Positions 1 to 10,058 of a stretch of DNA of 64,000 nt are shown here, in pieces. The stretch is from Pohlia nutans (Eukaryota > Streptophyta > Bryopsida > Bryales > Mniaceae): assembly GCA_022496805.1 (NCBI GenBank), contig JAKGBK010000321.1, positions 1-64,000 on the forward strand, written 5' to 3'. A program made the position numbers and the translations under genes. The stretch's first letter is position 1; the number at the start of each line of letters is the position of its first letter. The notes beneath the pieces were generated by a model that was not told the origin of the DNA, did not search any database, and saw only the letters and a list, made by a program, of their open reading frames with translations.

Positions 1-1206
1 GACTTCCCAAGGTTATTCATTTTACTCACATCTTACAGTGCACGTAACGATGGTCATCGTTACATTTCTGATTGAACTTAATTAGACGGCCATTTTAAAC
101 TTTTCAGTACTGTCACTGCATTAGGGGGGAAAGACTCACTGCGTTTAGAGGGCTTAGAAATACAATTGATTGTCAGTATAAAATAATCAATATAAAGTTA
201 ATTCTCAAATGACATTACAGTGCTGGATTCTCAAAAGGAATCTTGAATTGTGGCACTGATATAATTGTAAGATTTTGTACCCGACACTAATCCTTGAACG
301 TATAGTATCATGTGGCAAATATTACAAGACTGATAATTTCTACAGTACTAATCAATGAACGTATGGTATTGTGGCAAAGGAGATAATTCTATAAATACAT
401 TACGAACTTTCAAGTTGTGCTCATCATTGAATGGGTATACAAGAGATTGTGGGAGAGGGATTGCAAGAGTGTCTGAACGATTGCAAAAATTGTGATCACT
501 TGTACATATGTTCCTCCAAAAATTTCTCTTATCACCATTCCATTAGTGAAGCAAGACAGGGGATAGGCTTTGATTCTTTGACCATTGTACATCATCATGT
601 TCAGTATAATATTTTTAATATGTACTTAATTATATTAACTCCATTTATGGCGTACCCACAACAAAAGGTTCCAACACGAAAGAATTCAGTACCTTAGTTA
701 CAGAAATCTGTTCTCACTACAGACTAATTTTCAGCAGATTGCATTGGAATAGATTTCGTGACGAATTATTCCTGAATTTTCAGCGGAATGCGTTCGAATA
801 GTATTTCCTTAGTGGATAACAACCAGAGTTACCAATTACGTACACAACCCTCGTTGAAACACAGGAAACTCAGGCATTACGTTCAGAACAGAGTGACGAA
901 TAAGAAATTAAGAACCCTCTTGTTCAGCAAAGTAGGATCAAAAAATGTTTGCTAAATTGTGTACTCATGTGATTGCACAGTTTCCACAAGTTTTCATGTC
1001 CTGAACCTCTGAACTTATGTAGTGTACACTAGTCGCTCCATTCAATCATCATTGTCCCGAGCAAGAAACTCATCATCCGGTGGCTTGAAGTTCCAGAAAG
1101 GAGTCGACGCTAACGGCTGGTCATGAGTGCCTAACTAAAGGTGTGCAAGTAAATGTACACTAGTCTCGCCATTCGTCGAACGTTGTTGCTGTAGTCGGGC
1201 CATTCG

Positions 1207-1989
1207 TCATTTCGCCGTTCCATTGTACCGAGCAAGAAATTCCTGTACACTAAGTTTCGGGACACCAATCGGCATATCAATGTCCCGGGCAAGAAACAGA
1301 GTAGTCGGGACATTCGTCGTGAATATCTCCCTCAGGGGCAAGCAACACGGAAACGCTAGTAACAAATCGCAATGATTCACATACAACAACGCGACTTCCC
1401 GATAGACTTCGTTACTGTTCTTGATCCCTGTCTGGTACATTATCAGAATATCCAAGAAAGCCAAATACATATGCCCATCAGCACGAAATCGATTTTTCAT
1501 AAAGTACAGAAAGTTGTTAGCTGCTTTGAGCTGCCGCACAGCTTGCTGCGCGGGAATCCCAGGGGGAATTCGAAACCTAAGCCGACGTCCGATCATGAGG
1601 CACTGCCGGCGACCTCCATTCTGTGAAGACTCGCCTCCATCGCGCGAAACTGGCCTCTGCTGAGGCGGACCTCCATTCTGTGAAGACTCGGATCCATCGC
1701 GCGAAACTGGCCTCTGCTGAGGCGGACCTCCATTCTGTGAAGACTCGCCTCCATCGCGCGAAACTGGCCTCTGCTGAGGCGGACCTCCATTCTGCGAAGA
1801 CTCGCCTGTATCGCGCGAAACTCGCCTCTGCTGAGGCAAACCTCCAATCAGCGAAAACTCGCCTCCATCGCGCGAAACTCGCCTCCGCTGAGGCGGACCT
1901 CCATTCTGCGAAGACCCGCCTCCAGGGCGCAACACTCGCCTCCGCTGAGGCGGTCGTCCACCCTTATCGCTCTTCCGCTGCCGTTCCAT
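1207..1989 (-). CDS. PAH-only SIN3-like protein, copy A
   Basis: Reads as a 260-residue protein from the ATG at 1989; the frame stays open to an ATG at 2061, adding 24 residues. I prefer 1989 because copies F and G lack the upstream ATG and copy C has a stop in that leader. N-terminal half: basic start (MERQRKSDKGG), then six 19-residue units rich in Q, N, G, R and S. Residues about 148-218 form one PAH domain: AVRQLKAANNFLYFMKNRF, then NEVYREVALLY, then NHCDLLLAF. PAH domains are four-helix modules that in SIN3 corepressors bind short amphipathic helices of transcription factors. No histone-deacetylase-interaction region follows, and the protein is far shorter than SIN3. A role as adaptor or decoy is inference. 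Expression is unproven; a conserved promoter lies upstream. Confidence 0.72.
   Translation of the reverse strand: MERQRKSDKGGRPPQRRRVLRPGGGSSQNGGPPQRRRVSRDGGEFSLIGGLPQQRRVSRDTGESSQNGGPPQQRPVSRDGGESSQNGGPPQQRPVSRDGSESSQNGGPPQQRPVSRDGGESSQNGGRRQCLMIGRRLRFRIPPGIPAQQAVRQLKAANNFLYFMKNRFRADGHMYLAFLDILIMYQTGIKNSNEVYREVALLYVNHCDLLLAFPCCLPLREIFTTNVPTTLFLARDIDMPIGVPKLSVQEFLARYNGTAK
1621..1962. repeat. 57-bp coding tandem repeat, six units
   Basis: Six units start at 1621, 1678, 1735, 1792, 1849 and 1906. Because 57 is divisible by three, each unit encodes 19 residues of the pattern SSQNGGPPQQRPVSRDGGE on the minus strand. It also keeps the other frames open, which creates long spurious reading frames on both strands. 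Copy B has only two units, so the array changes length in frame. Confidence 0.93.
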
Positions 1990-2266
1990 GATGAATTTTT
2001 CTTCCCAATATATCAATGTCACCTGCTCCTCGATCGTCCAGAAGGCCTTTCTAAAGCTCAAACGCCCGCCCTAATGGCGCCAAATGAGAACCCGTGCGAA
2101 GCAAGATCCAAATGAGAACCCCACGCCCATAATTCGCCCAGCGAGAAGACGGGAATTGCACAAGAAGAATGGCGGAGATACTGAGGCACAAGCAAAGCGG
2201 AGAAGAGCAAACATGACAACGTACAGCTTCGGATCGAGGTCGAGAATGGAAGTGAAGAGCAAGCAC

Positions 2267-2339
2267 TATATATACCGGCCCTCACTAACATTGTGTACCC
2301 TACTGCTGCAGTGTTGCCGCGGCCGGTACATTTGCCACC
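2267..2339 (-). promoter_or_regulatory. Conserved PAH-unit promoter module, copy A
   Basis: On the minus strand this reads GGTGGCAAATGTACCGGCC, a CG-rich stretch, CACAATGTTAGTGAGGGCC and then GGTATATATA. The last part is a good TATA box about 280 bp upstream of the preferred ATG. The same module, in the same order, lies upstream of copies B, F and G and survives as a remnant at 47027-47094. Position and TATA support promoter function; this is inferred. Confidence 0.62.
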
Positions 2340-2384
2340 CTGTTACGACCCAGCTGATTAACGCGGACACTCTAGCCTCGTTAA

Positions 2385-3152
2385 CCCTTTCGTAGCATAA
2401 TAGAGCAGTGCAATGGAGCGCCCTTTTGAAAACGGGATCAAAAGAGAATCTCCAATTAAATTCACTTTTTTAAGTAATGAAGGAATGTCAATTTTATTTC
2501 ATAAATTTTGGGATTATCTTGTCATTGCCACGTAAACTTAGTTTCTAATTGTAATTAGACTTTGGTCCCATTCCAAATGGGTGTTGGGTCCCATTGCAAA
2601 AGGGTGTTGCCTCCCATTGCTCTGTTATGCAGCTATGTAAAGGAGAAGTAGTTTATCTCATTTTTGAAGGTCGTTTTTACCATTCTTCTTTTATTTGTTT
2701 GAGAATTTTTTTGTTGTAAAGTAGTGTACACCAAAATGAAACAAAATACATAATTTATTACCTTAATTGATCAATTTAGCAAAACATTTCACTGCTCCAA
2801 AGTTGGTCATCAAAAAAGTGCTCTCAAGACCATTTTTGGGTTTTTCCACAATTTGAATGACTGGTTGAAGACGCCCTCTCACTGAGGCCAATCGACATGC
2901 TTAAACTTTACGTGGTCATAGCTTCATGGTCACTTGGAAATCTAGCTTGCTCTTATAGAATAAACTATCAACAAATCAACAACAAATTGTCATAATCAAA
3001 TAGAACATTGAGTCATTGACTGCTTTAACATGGAAGAATAAAAGGGTACATTTACAGTATAACAAGCCAAGGAAACTGTAAGTAGTGATTAATTCTATTA
3101 ATTATTAAGCAATTATTTTATTCTTTGAATTGATAATGCAATATAAATTAGT
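2385..3152. mobile_element. TTAA-bracketed element, family W, left part
   Basis: Starts directly after TTAA (2381-2384) with CCCTTTCGTAGC. The interior around 2715-2870 matches 31741-31880 and, in reverse, 46950-47010. Family W ends with TTAA at 32196 in another copy; no right end is visible here. In copy B a second TTAA element sits exactly at this left TTAA. Confidence 0.5.
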
Positions 3153-3232
3153 AAATACATATATTATAGTCTGAAAACTAGTAAGAATTTGGTCTTTCTA
3201 AGCCCTAACTACCCAATCATCCATTTTATGAA

Positions 3233-3536
3233 TCTATATTATAAGGAAGAAGGGTGTTTTTTGTGTGTCTGTCCGCGCATGACATTCTACATATGGAATA
3301 AGTGATTATTTGACTAAGTTCCGGAGTGGAACATGCGAGGTTATTTCAAAGGTTAAATATCTTCTTAATAAATGATTTCAAAGGTTATTTCAAAGGTCAT
3401 TTTAAAGGTTATTCAAAATACCAATTTTAAACCTCAATGTTGACCTTTGGGAAAATATGACTATTATAAATACATTGAGTTTTTTTTGAAATATTGAAAT
3501 ATTTTATGTGCCGGTGGCCGGCACGGGTCAAGCTAG
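3233..3536 (+). mobile_element. Short non-autonomous Helitron
   Basis: Begins TCTATATTATAAGGAAGAAG after an A and ends in CTAG followed by T, so it lies between A and T as Helitrons do. The 3' end has a GC-rich hairpin at 3508-3524 (GTGCCGG, loop TGG, CCGGCAC) nine bases before CTAG. There are no terminal inverted repeats and no target duplication. The 304-bp length rules out RepHel coding capacity. This end structure is typical of plant Helitrons. Confidence 0.85.
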
Positions 3537-4386
3537 TGGTTTACATAATGACAAGTTCTTTTCTCGTTTGTTGTGTAGTTTTTGCTCATAACTTTTTTTA
3601 CATGAATTCTCCAAGTAGTTACCTAGGCATAAGTGAAGTCAGATTTCGAAAAAAAATCAAAATTGAATTTACTAGGTCCTTTCATTCCATTTGAGCTTTC
3701 ATTTCAACAATAAAGTAGTTTAAAGTTTGAGTTGTAAAATGTGCACTAAATCCATTCATTTAAGTTGACATACAAATGAAAGTTGTATATGATGATTTTT
3801 CCATGACATCCATATGGTTGAATTAAGTAATAATGTCCAAATATATTTAAATTTGATTTTTAAAGAGGCTATCAACTTAATAATATGAAAAATAAAAAAA
3901 GTACTCATTGTTTTATGAATTTTGGATTGATTGGCAAAAAGTGCATAACGTACAACATGGAATCATCTTTTGCATAATGTGCTATATTTCAACCTACAAA
4001 ATTATTTTTTAATTGCTTACAAAGAGATCTCAAGACAACTTTATCAAACCATAATAAATTTGATGTGAATAACTTCATCACTATAAGGTAGAGGATGCTA
4101 AAACCATTTATGGGGAATTAATTCTTGTCACTACTCTTACTCTTCTTAGGCGTAATTGAGTTTCGAGCTCTTTATATGTCGGCGCTGCTTTTTGGGGAGG
4201 ATTTTAAGAAAAAATTGGCTTTCTTTTTCTGCCATATTATGGTTTTCATTATACAATTTCAAGTTGGATGCATGTGGCCTTTCTGCGATTTGAGACAAGA
4301 ATTTGGTATGGAGCTGGGAGATGCAACACCTGAGAGTTTCACAATGTGGATCTTCTGGTCTTGCTATCATAATTGCAATGTGGCCT
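3537..4386. other. AT-rich sequence, nothing recognised
   Basis: About 850 bp of AT-rich sequence without a convincing reading frame. The frame at 4125-4508 runs into the CACTA-type element and shows no family resemblance. Confidence 0.5.
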
Positions 4387-4567
4387 CACTACAAGGAGAA
4401 GGCGTTGCTTTTCACTCATTTGGTGAGTCAAACTGCACCGCTTCACACTCACCGCCCAGGCGCTCAAGATTTGGTGAGTGCGATTTGTCTCGTAGGACAA
4501 GTGTATAGTGCACTCTGACACTGTTCCGGATTCTTGCAAATGAGAAGCAACGCCTTTTCTAGTAGTG
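4387..4567. mobile_element. CACTA-type miniature element M1
   Basis: Begins CACTACAAGGAGAAGGCGTT and ends with the inverted form of CACTACTAGAAAAGGCGTTG. It is 181 bp long with no coding capacity. Similar copies lie at 7937, 35521, 40765, 40937, 41222 and 41627. Terminal CACTA and internal similarity place it with non-autonomous En/Spm elements. Confidence 0.82.
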
Positions 4568-4797
4568 TGTTTTGTGTTCGTTTGATCCTGGGCAATCAAA
4601 CAAGATTAGAAAGGAGACCCGATGGAGAACTCGATATTAAGACATCTAGTTACCATTATTTGATGGAACATACACATGTTGTGAAATTGTTCTATTATTA
4701 TAATGAAATATTTATTAATTTGAATCTTGTCATTATTTTTATAAGGATTCTAATGCACTAAAATATGTATCATTTCTAGATATTGTATACATTCAAA
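4568..4797. other. Spacer, nothing recognised
   Basis: AT-rich sequence between the CACTA-type element and the left edge of PAH unit C. No feature seen. Confidence 0.5.
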
Positions 4798-5457
4798 TGT
4801 TATGAACTTTCAAATTCTGCTCATTCTAAAATGGATATGCAAGAGATTGTGGGGGAGGAATTGTAGGAGTGCCTGAGTGATTGCAATCACTTGAATGTAC
4901 ATTGCTCCAATCCCTCCCTACGATTTCTCTCACAATTATTCCATTAGTGAAGCAAGAGTGGGCATAGGCTTTGACTCTTTTGGCTACATCAGGAATTTCA
5001 GACCCCACTGATTTCGCACGATTTCAGTGCGATTTCCGATATTTCATGGGTGCGTGTATTTTTCGCACTGATTCCGCATTGTTGCGTCATTCATCACAAC
5101 TGCACTGATATGACATCATGATCGTACAAGCGGATATAATACTGATTCGACACGATTGATACATCTATTGAAAACGTGCGAATTCTTCACTCTGTACAGT
5201 TGTCAAATGTCGTGTCTTAATCGTGTTTAAAGCCACACTGATTCAGTGTGTTTTTCGTGTAACATCATCTTTTCTATATCTAGGTTTTTTTTTCTTTCTA
5301 CATCTAAATTTGGTCAAAATAATTTTATTGAAAAAATAAATAATAATAAAAATATATTTATTTCTGTACCTGAACATTATTTCAAGCTGCCCGAACCAAC
5401 TACCCGCACTGCCCGAACCCGCGGTGGGTCCCACCACGGTTTCCTAAGCTCTACCGC

Positions 5458-5525
5458 CGATGGCCGGAATCGAACTCGAGACCTCCCAATTCCAAACCAT
5501 ACTCTAAACCACTAAACCACCTAGA
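5458..5525 (-). other. tRNA-like sequence with A and B boxes
   Basis: On the minus strand it reads GGTGGTTTAGTGGTTTAGAG, then GGTCTCGAGTTCGATTCC about 20 bases on, matching RNA polymerase III A-box and B-box consensus at tRNA-like spacing. No full cloverleaf is evident. A diverged copy in the same context lies at 26244-26318, so it is part of a dispersed repeat, perhaps SINE-derived. Confidence 0.6.
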
Positions 5526-5589
5526 AATCTTGATGCAAGCAATTGAATTTTTTTGATAATTATAAAGGAATGTAACCATTGGCAATTTT

Positions 5590-6165
5590 TTTGCCATGTA
5601 TATTTAATTCTTTTTTCAAATTTTTTTTTTTGCGCTACAACACGCAGGCCTTTTTCTATATCTTGAATTTTTTTCAGAATATTTTGATTTTGATTTTTTT
5701 GGCCAAAATCGTGATGGCAGATCATGGCTGTGAGCTGCTTTTTTTTTTCAGCGGACTTTGAATGTTTTTAACAATGTGAAAAAAACTTTTTTTCCAAATT
5801 TTTTTTTGACTACATTATGCAGGACCTTTTCTCTATTTAGGATTTTTTTTCAGAATATTATGAATTTATTTATTTTTTGCCAAAATCATGGTGGTTGTGA
5901 GCTAATTTTTTTTATGCAGACTTTGGATGCTCTTTTGCGATGTAAAAAAAAAATCCAATTTTTTTTCCAGTAGATCATGTAAGCATTTTTCTATATCTAA
6001 GAAAAAATTTCAATTTTTTTTGAATTGTTATTTTGTTTTGCCAAAATCTTAAAGGTTGTTAGCTGTTTTTTAATTTTCAGTAGACTTTAGATGTTTTTAG
6101 CAATGTAAAAAACTCTTTCTATTCCAAATTTTTCTTGCACTCCATTATACAAGCAATTAAAAGCT
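5590..6165. repeat. Degenerate ~165-bp tandem repeat
   Basis: Three to four units, each with a poly-T tract, a GCCAAAATCRTG-like core and an ATGTTTTTAGCAATGT-like motif near 5763, 5928 and 6089. Related units occur at 26390-27260, again beside the tRNA-like sequence. The short frames here (e.g. 5579-5761) are artefacts of low complexity. Confidence 0.7.
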
Positions 6166-6169
6166 CTTG

Positions 6170-6830
6170 CAATTTTATTTTTTGAAAAGTTGCTCAAATT
6201 GAGTTCAAAAAAAGTCTGATTTTAAACTCAATTTAACTTGCAATGCTTCGAGAGATCATGTTTTGGTCGATGCCCCCTTATGAGCTGCCCGAGACTAAAA
6301 AAATTAAAAATTAAATCAAATTATAATTATTTTCTAATCGGAAATCAAGTATGCTTTCAAACCCAATTTGAATCGTGCCAATCCAAGTTAAACTCCGCCT
6401 AAGGAAACTTTCAAAAAAACAACACCTCTACATTGTCTCGTGTTACAAATTTTACTATTTTGAAAAAGTAATGTTGTCTTTTTCTGTACGATTTTTTTTC
6501 TCCCATGATGAAAAGTACAATGATAACCAATAATACCAAATTTGAATTCTAAAAATATAAAATGTAATTTCATTGAAATTTTAATGTTCATTGCTTCTAA
6601 ATTCTATAAATGAAGATCTAAAAATGTTTTGGGAAATTAGATCGTAAGGATAATTTAAAAAGACTCTTAGAATATTCCAAAATATTCCAAAATAATATAA
6701 AATATTTTGAAAGATTCCAAAAGATTCCAAAAGAGAATATTAAAATATTTTTGGTATTTTCTCTATTTATTATATTTCATCAATAAATCAATAGTTTTAA
6801 AACACTATAAACTTTTTTTGTCGATAAGTA
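6170..6830. other. AT-rich interior of the 2.3-kb element
   Basis: No gene seen. Contains a short run of AAAATATTCCAAAATATTCC-like repeats near 6670-6730, also seen at about 27780-27800. Confidence 0.4.
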
Positions 6831-7331
6831 TGACATGCTACTGTAGTGCGAAAACACATCCTTGAACGCGAGTGACGTCGAGAAATATAAGCCACTCATT
6901 CTCAAATTGAAAACTTGTACGATAACTACACGGATGTCGTACGACAATAATTTGCATTATAATAGATACTGAAATTGCACGGATATAATAAAAGACGTTA
7001 ATATGATACGTATACGATATTAAATCCGCATTAACTAAAACCGCATGTTATCCGTGTCTTATTAGCCATGTAATGTAGATACACGATTAACGCACGGATT
7101 CCGTCAAGCACGACTTTCGTGCGAAAACAACATTTTTTTCATAATCATTGAAAAGACACTGCATCAACATCCTAGTAATGCATGTCACTTCCGTACCATA
7201 ACGACACTTCTAAATGCACGTATGATGTGTGGAATCAGTGTTTAACGATAAACGCAGTGAAATCGTGCGAAATCAGTGGGATCCGAAATTCCTGATGTAT
7301 TGTACATCATCACATTTTTCTATGTACTTAA

Positions 7332-7872
7332 TCTTTTGACGAGCCAATGTTCTTATTCTCAACAGTAGATGATTTTTGATGTATCATTTCATCACATACA
7401 ATGATATTTTCTATCCATCCAAAATTCTCTTGGTTCTTGTACCAGTTGACTTCTATTTGTACAATATAGATCTTCAAAATAGGATATTGTGATTCTTTTT
7501 TTAAATAAAAAAATGAATTATGTCAAGTTTCATTCTTAGTTCAAAAAGTGAGATTTTAATAATGATTCTCTAAATTATGCAGGAGCTAATAATGGAAATT
7601 GTACCATATTATAGTGCATATTATTCAAAATTCATTACAGAAATGATTAATTAAAAATTGTCAATTTGGGAATTTTAATTGAATTTCAAAAGAAAACTTT
7701 AAAAACTTAATTAATAAAAATTAACTAAAAAATATGCTAAATCCAACTGTACAAATGTGATTAACACATTAAGATTTACAACTTTTTTTTGTGTATCAAC
7801 TCCATTTTTGTGATTCATCAAACATTTTATAACACATCTTTAAAATTAGTGCATCATCTGAACTTTAAAGGG
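7332..7872. mobile_element. TTAA-bracketed element, family Y, intact copy
   Basis: A 541-bp element between TTAA 7328-7331 and TTAA 7873-7876. Copies A and B keep the uninterrupted site (TATGTAC-TTAA-TTAT), so the TTAA was duplicated on insertion. Left end TCTTTTGACGAGCC, right end inverted CCCTTTAAAG. An internal TTAA lies at 7675-7678, after 343 bases. The same internal TTAA was used as a target in the nested cluster at 53208-54638. Confidence 0.86.
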
Positions 7873-7936
7873 TTAATAACAATTACTCCACTTGTGGCAT
7901 ACTCACGGCAAAAAGTTTCTCAGAGGAAAGGATTTA

Positions 7937-8101
7937 CACTAGTATTAGCAAAGGCGTCACTTCTCACTCTCAGTTCACTGTACACACTTGTCCTACATGA
8001 CGAATCACATTCATTTAGTCTTGAGCGCTTAGGCAGTGATTGGGAAGTGACACCGTTTAACTCACCTAGAAAGTGAAAAGCAACGCCTTCTCCTTGTAGT
8101 G
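7937..8101. mobile_element. CACTA-type miniature element M2
   Basis: Starts CACTAGTATTAGCAAAGGCG and ends as the inverse of CACTACAAGGAGAAGGCGTT. The interior matches M1, including the TGTAGGACAAGTGTGTACAG-like segment in reverse. Flanking trinucleotides TTA and TCA differ by one base. Confidence 0.78.
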
Positions 8102-8111
8102 TCACCGTACC

Positions 8112-8170
8112 GTGATGCAATCATACCAAGGCTACTACACCAGATCCCAATGAACTCTGAAGTTAAGCAA
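8112..8170 (+). pseudogene. 5S rRNA-like fragment
   Basis: Resembles the first half of plant 5S rRNA: GATGCAATCATACC, then CCAGATCCCA, then GAACTCTGAAGTTAAGC at the expected order and spacing (the last includes the internal A-box region). The second half is strongly diverged (weak similarity to about 8218), so it is not a functional gene. It may be a stray 5S copy or the head of a 5S-derived SINE. Confidence 0.72.
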
Positions 8171-8739
8171 AACCAATAGCCCTTTGTCTTGTGGGCATTG
8201 GGTCATTGACATTACGAATGGACACTTTATTCACCACGACCTCGAAAGAGGACCCGTCCGGAGTTTCTATCTATCTGTCACTGTACCTTTAGTTACAGAA
8301 ATCTGTTTTCACTACCTTGCAGCCAGCAGACTAATATTCAGCAGTTTGCAATGGAATAGATTTCATTCAGAACAGAGTGACGAATCATTCCTGAATTTTC
8401 AGCAAGTTGCATTGGAATAGTATTTTCTTAGTGGATAACAACCAGAGTTACCGATCACACATGCAAACTGGGCAGTCACGTTCAAACAAAGAAAATTCAG
8501 GCGTTACATTCAGAACAGAGTGACGAAGAAGAAATTACAAATTCAGACACCCTCAGTCTTGTTCAGCAGCAAAGTAGGATCAAAGAATGTTTGCTAAACT
8601 GTGTACTCATGTGATTGCACACTTTCCACAAGATTTCATGTCCCGAACTTCTGAACTCATGAATGCATTCATGAATATACTGTACACTAGTCGCGCCATT
8701 CAATCGTCGTTGTCCCGCCCAAGAAACTCATCGTGTACA

Positions 8740-9241
8740 CTAGTCGCGCCATTCGTCGTTCAAGAATTGTTGCCAACCGAATTCGCCGTCGGTTGCATTG
8801 TCCCGGGCAAGAAACTCATCATGTACGTCCATTACTTGCGCCATTCGCCGTTGCATCAGTCGCGCCATTCGTCGTTGCATCAGTCGCACCGTTCGCCGTT
8901 GCATCAGTCGCGCCATTCGCCGTTGCATTAGTCGCGCCATTCGCCGTTGCATTGTCCCGGGCAGGAAACTCATGAACAGTTGTCTCGTCATTCGTGGTTG
9001 CATTGTCCCGATCAAGATCTACCCTAGTCCCGCCATTCGTCAAGAAAGAAAGAAACCCTTGAATCAGATCGTGATCATTTGCGAACAACACCGTGACTTC
9101 GTGATTGACTTCGGCGAGGGTCTTCCTCCCTGCCCGGTACATATCCAGAATCTCTATGAGAGCCCTGTACACATGGTCATCGTCAAGAATTCGAGCGTTG
9201 ATCCTGTTCACATAGTCGATCGCTCGGTTGCGGTTCGTCAT
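8740..9241 (-). pseudogene. PAH-only SIN3-like gene, copy C, frameshifted
   Basis: From the ATG at 9241 the frame encodes a PAH domain at residues 3-68 (NRAIDYVNRINAR, then HVYRALIEILDMYRAG, then NDHDLIQGF). A linker of RDNATTN-type repeats follows, then a stop at 8819. The family's C-terminal motif (EFGWQQFL) is present just downstream but in another frame (stop at 8740), so one base was gained or lost near the 24-bp repeat array. Upstream, the leader corresponding to copy A's N-terminal extension contains a stop. A 140-residue truncated protein could still be made. Confidence 0.68.
8836..8955. repeat. 24-bp coding tandem repeat, five units
   Basis: Five units starting at 8836, 8860, 8884, 8908 and 8932, pattern TCGCGCCATTCGCCGTTGCA plus four bases. 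On the minus strand in the PAH frame each encodes ATANGATD-like octapeptides. Variation of this array probably accompanies the frameshift in copy C. Confidence 0.92.
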
Positions 9242-9809
9242 GGCTTAATATTTCTTCTTAACATATCCTCCGATGGATCGTCCAAAAGGCCTTTCCAAAG
9301 CTCATGAATGCGCCCGCCCTATTCAAAAGACCTGGCAACGATCCCCGAAGCTAGCTAGCAAGACCCAAACAATCAAAAAACTCCACGCCCTGACACCACC
9401 CAGCGAGTAGATCGAATTGCACAAGGAGATTGAATGGCGGAGACACCGAGGAACAAGAAAATCAAAGTGGAGAAGAGCAATTGTAGATCAATGAATGAGG
9501 CTCCTCACTGGATTTATATACTCAGAATTGGATGCCGACTGTACGTGTGGAATGGAGATGAGCGAGTAACCGTTTGTATAGAACATGCTTTAACTTACTC
9601 GCGGGCTAATTATCCCCTGACTGACGTACCAATGAAGTGTCCCTAGAGTTGATGGTTTGAGAAAAATCACCATAAGTTACTATTTAGAAGAATATTTTGG
9701 AATTGATATGCAAATGAAAGTTCTAGATTTTGAATTTTTGATTCCATCCGTACAGTTCAATTCATCAATACTATCACCAACACCTTATTGTAAAATTTGA
9801 AAGAAGGCC

Positions 9810-10049
9810 ATATTCGTTATATTGGGACTTTTCATAGATTTTGAGATAGAATGCTAGTTATTCAAAAATTCATTTACAAAAGAGTAATTGAAACCAAAAA
9901 ATAAGAATGTTCAAATAGTGATTCTATAATGAAATTCTAAAAGTTGGTGTTGTTAATATTTATAAAAAAATACTAGTAATGAGATAAAACGATTTATCTT
10001 CGAGTCGAAGATATAAATGAGACTGCAAAAAGTCTCAATACAACGAATA
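9810..10049. mobile_element. 240-bp inverted-repeat element, family Z
   Basis: Ends ATATTCGTTATATTGGGACT and, inverted, GTATTCGTTGTATTGAGACT. A second copy at 26774-27018 shares the interior word TTATCTTCGAGTCGAAGATA near its right end. A relative with ATATTCGTTAAACTGAGA ends lies at 23323-24006. Confidence 0.75.
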
Positions 10050-10058
10050 CGACCTTAA

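Larger units (their letters stand above)
1..3152. repeat. PAH gene unit, copy A (direct duplicate of 11946-15401)
   Basis: The window opens inside a segment that reappears at 11946 in the same orientation with only small differences. The match covers the gene's 3' flank, the PAH reading frame, its promoter and about 770 bp beyond. Copy B differs by a shorter coding tandem repeat (two units against six) and by an extra TTAA-bracketed element at 14105-14677, so copy A preserves the empty site. Homology ends near 3152, where B runs into another transposon. Bases 1-1206 hold 3' flank with no supported gene. Confidence 0.9.
4987..7297. mobile_element. 2.3-kb transposon with ~45-bp terminal inverted repeats
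   Basis: The left end CATCAGGAATTTC, continuing CCCACTGATTTCGCACGATT, is mirrored at the right end (about 7252-7297) with a few mismatches. It splits PAH unit C, and comparison with A fits a TA target duplication (4985-4986 and 7298-7299). Subterminal parts are rich in GCAC/GTGC words. The interior holds a tRNA-like sequence and a ~165-bp tandem array; no transposase frame was found. Superfamily uncertain. Confidence 0.75.
4798..9658. repeat. PAH gene unit, copy C, split by insertions
   Basis: 4798-4984 matches A at about 398-585. The homology resumes after 7298, 7877 and about 8280, and runs through the PAH frame to the 5' flank near 9650. Interruptions are the 2.3-kb element 4987-7297, a TTAA element 7332-7872, a CACTA-type element 7937-8101 and a 5S-like fragment. 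Copies A and B provide uninterrupted references for each junction. Confidence 0.85.

Noticed and set aside
1623..1991. 122-residue plus-strand frame of RAKLASAEADLHS repeats
   Set aside because: Antisense shadow of the 57-bp coding repeat of PAH copy A; in copy B the frame shrinks with the array and has no conserved start.
9434..9646. 70-residue plus-strand frame starting MAETPRNKKIK in the 5' flank of copy C
   Set aside because: The ATGGCGGAG start recurs in A, B and D, but the frames end at different points within 16-70 codons and are not conserved; probably part of the PAH leader.
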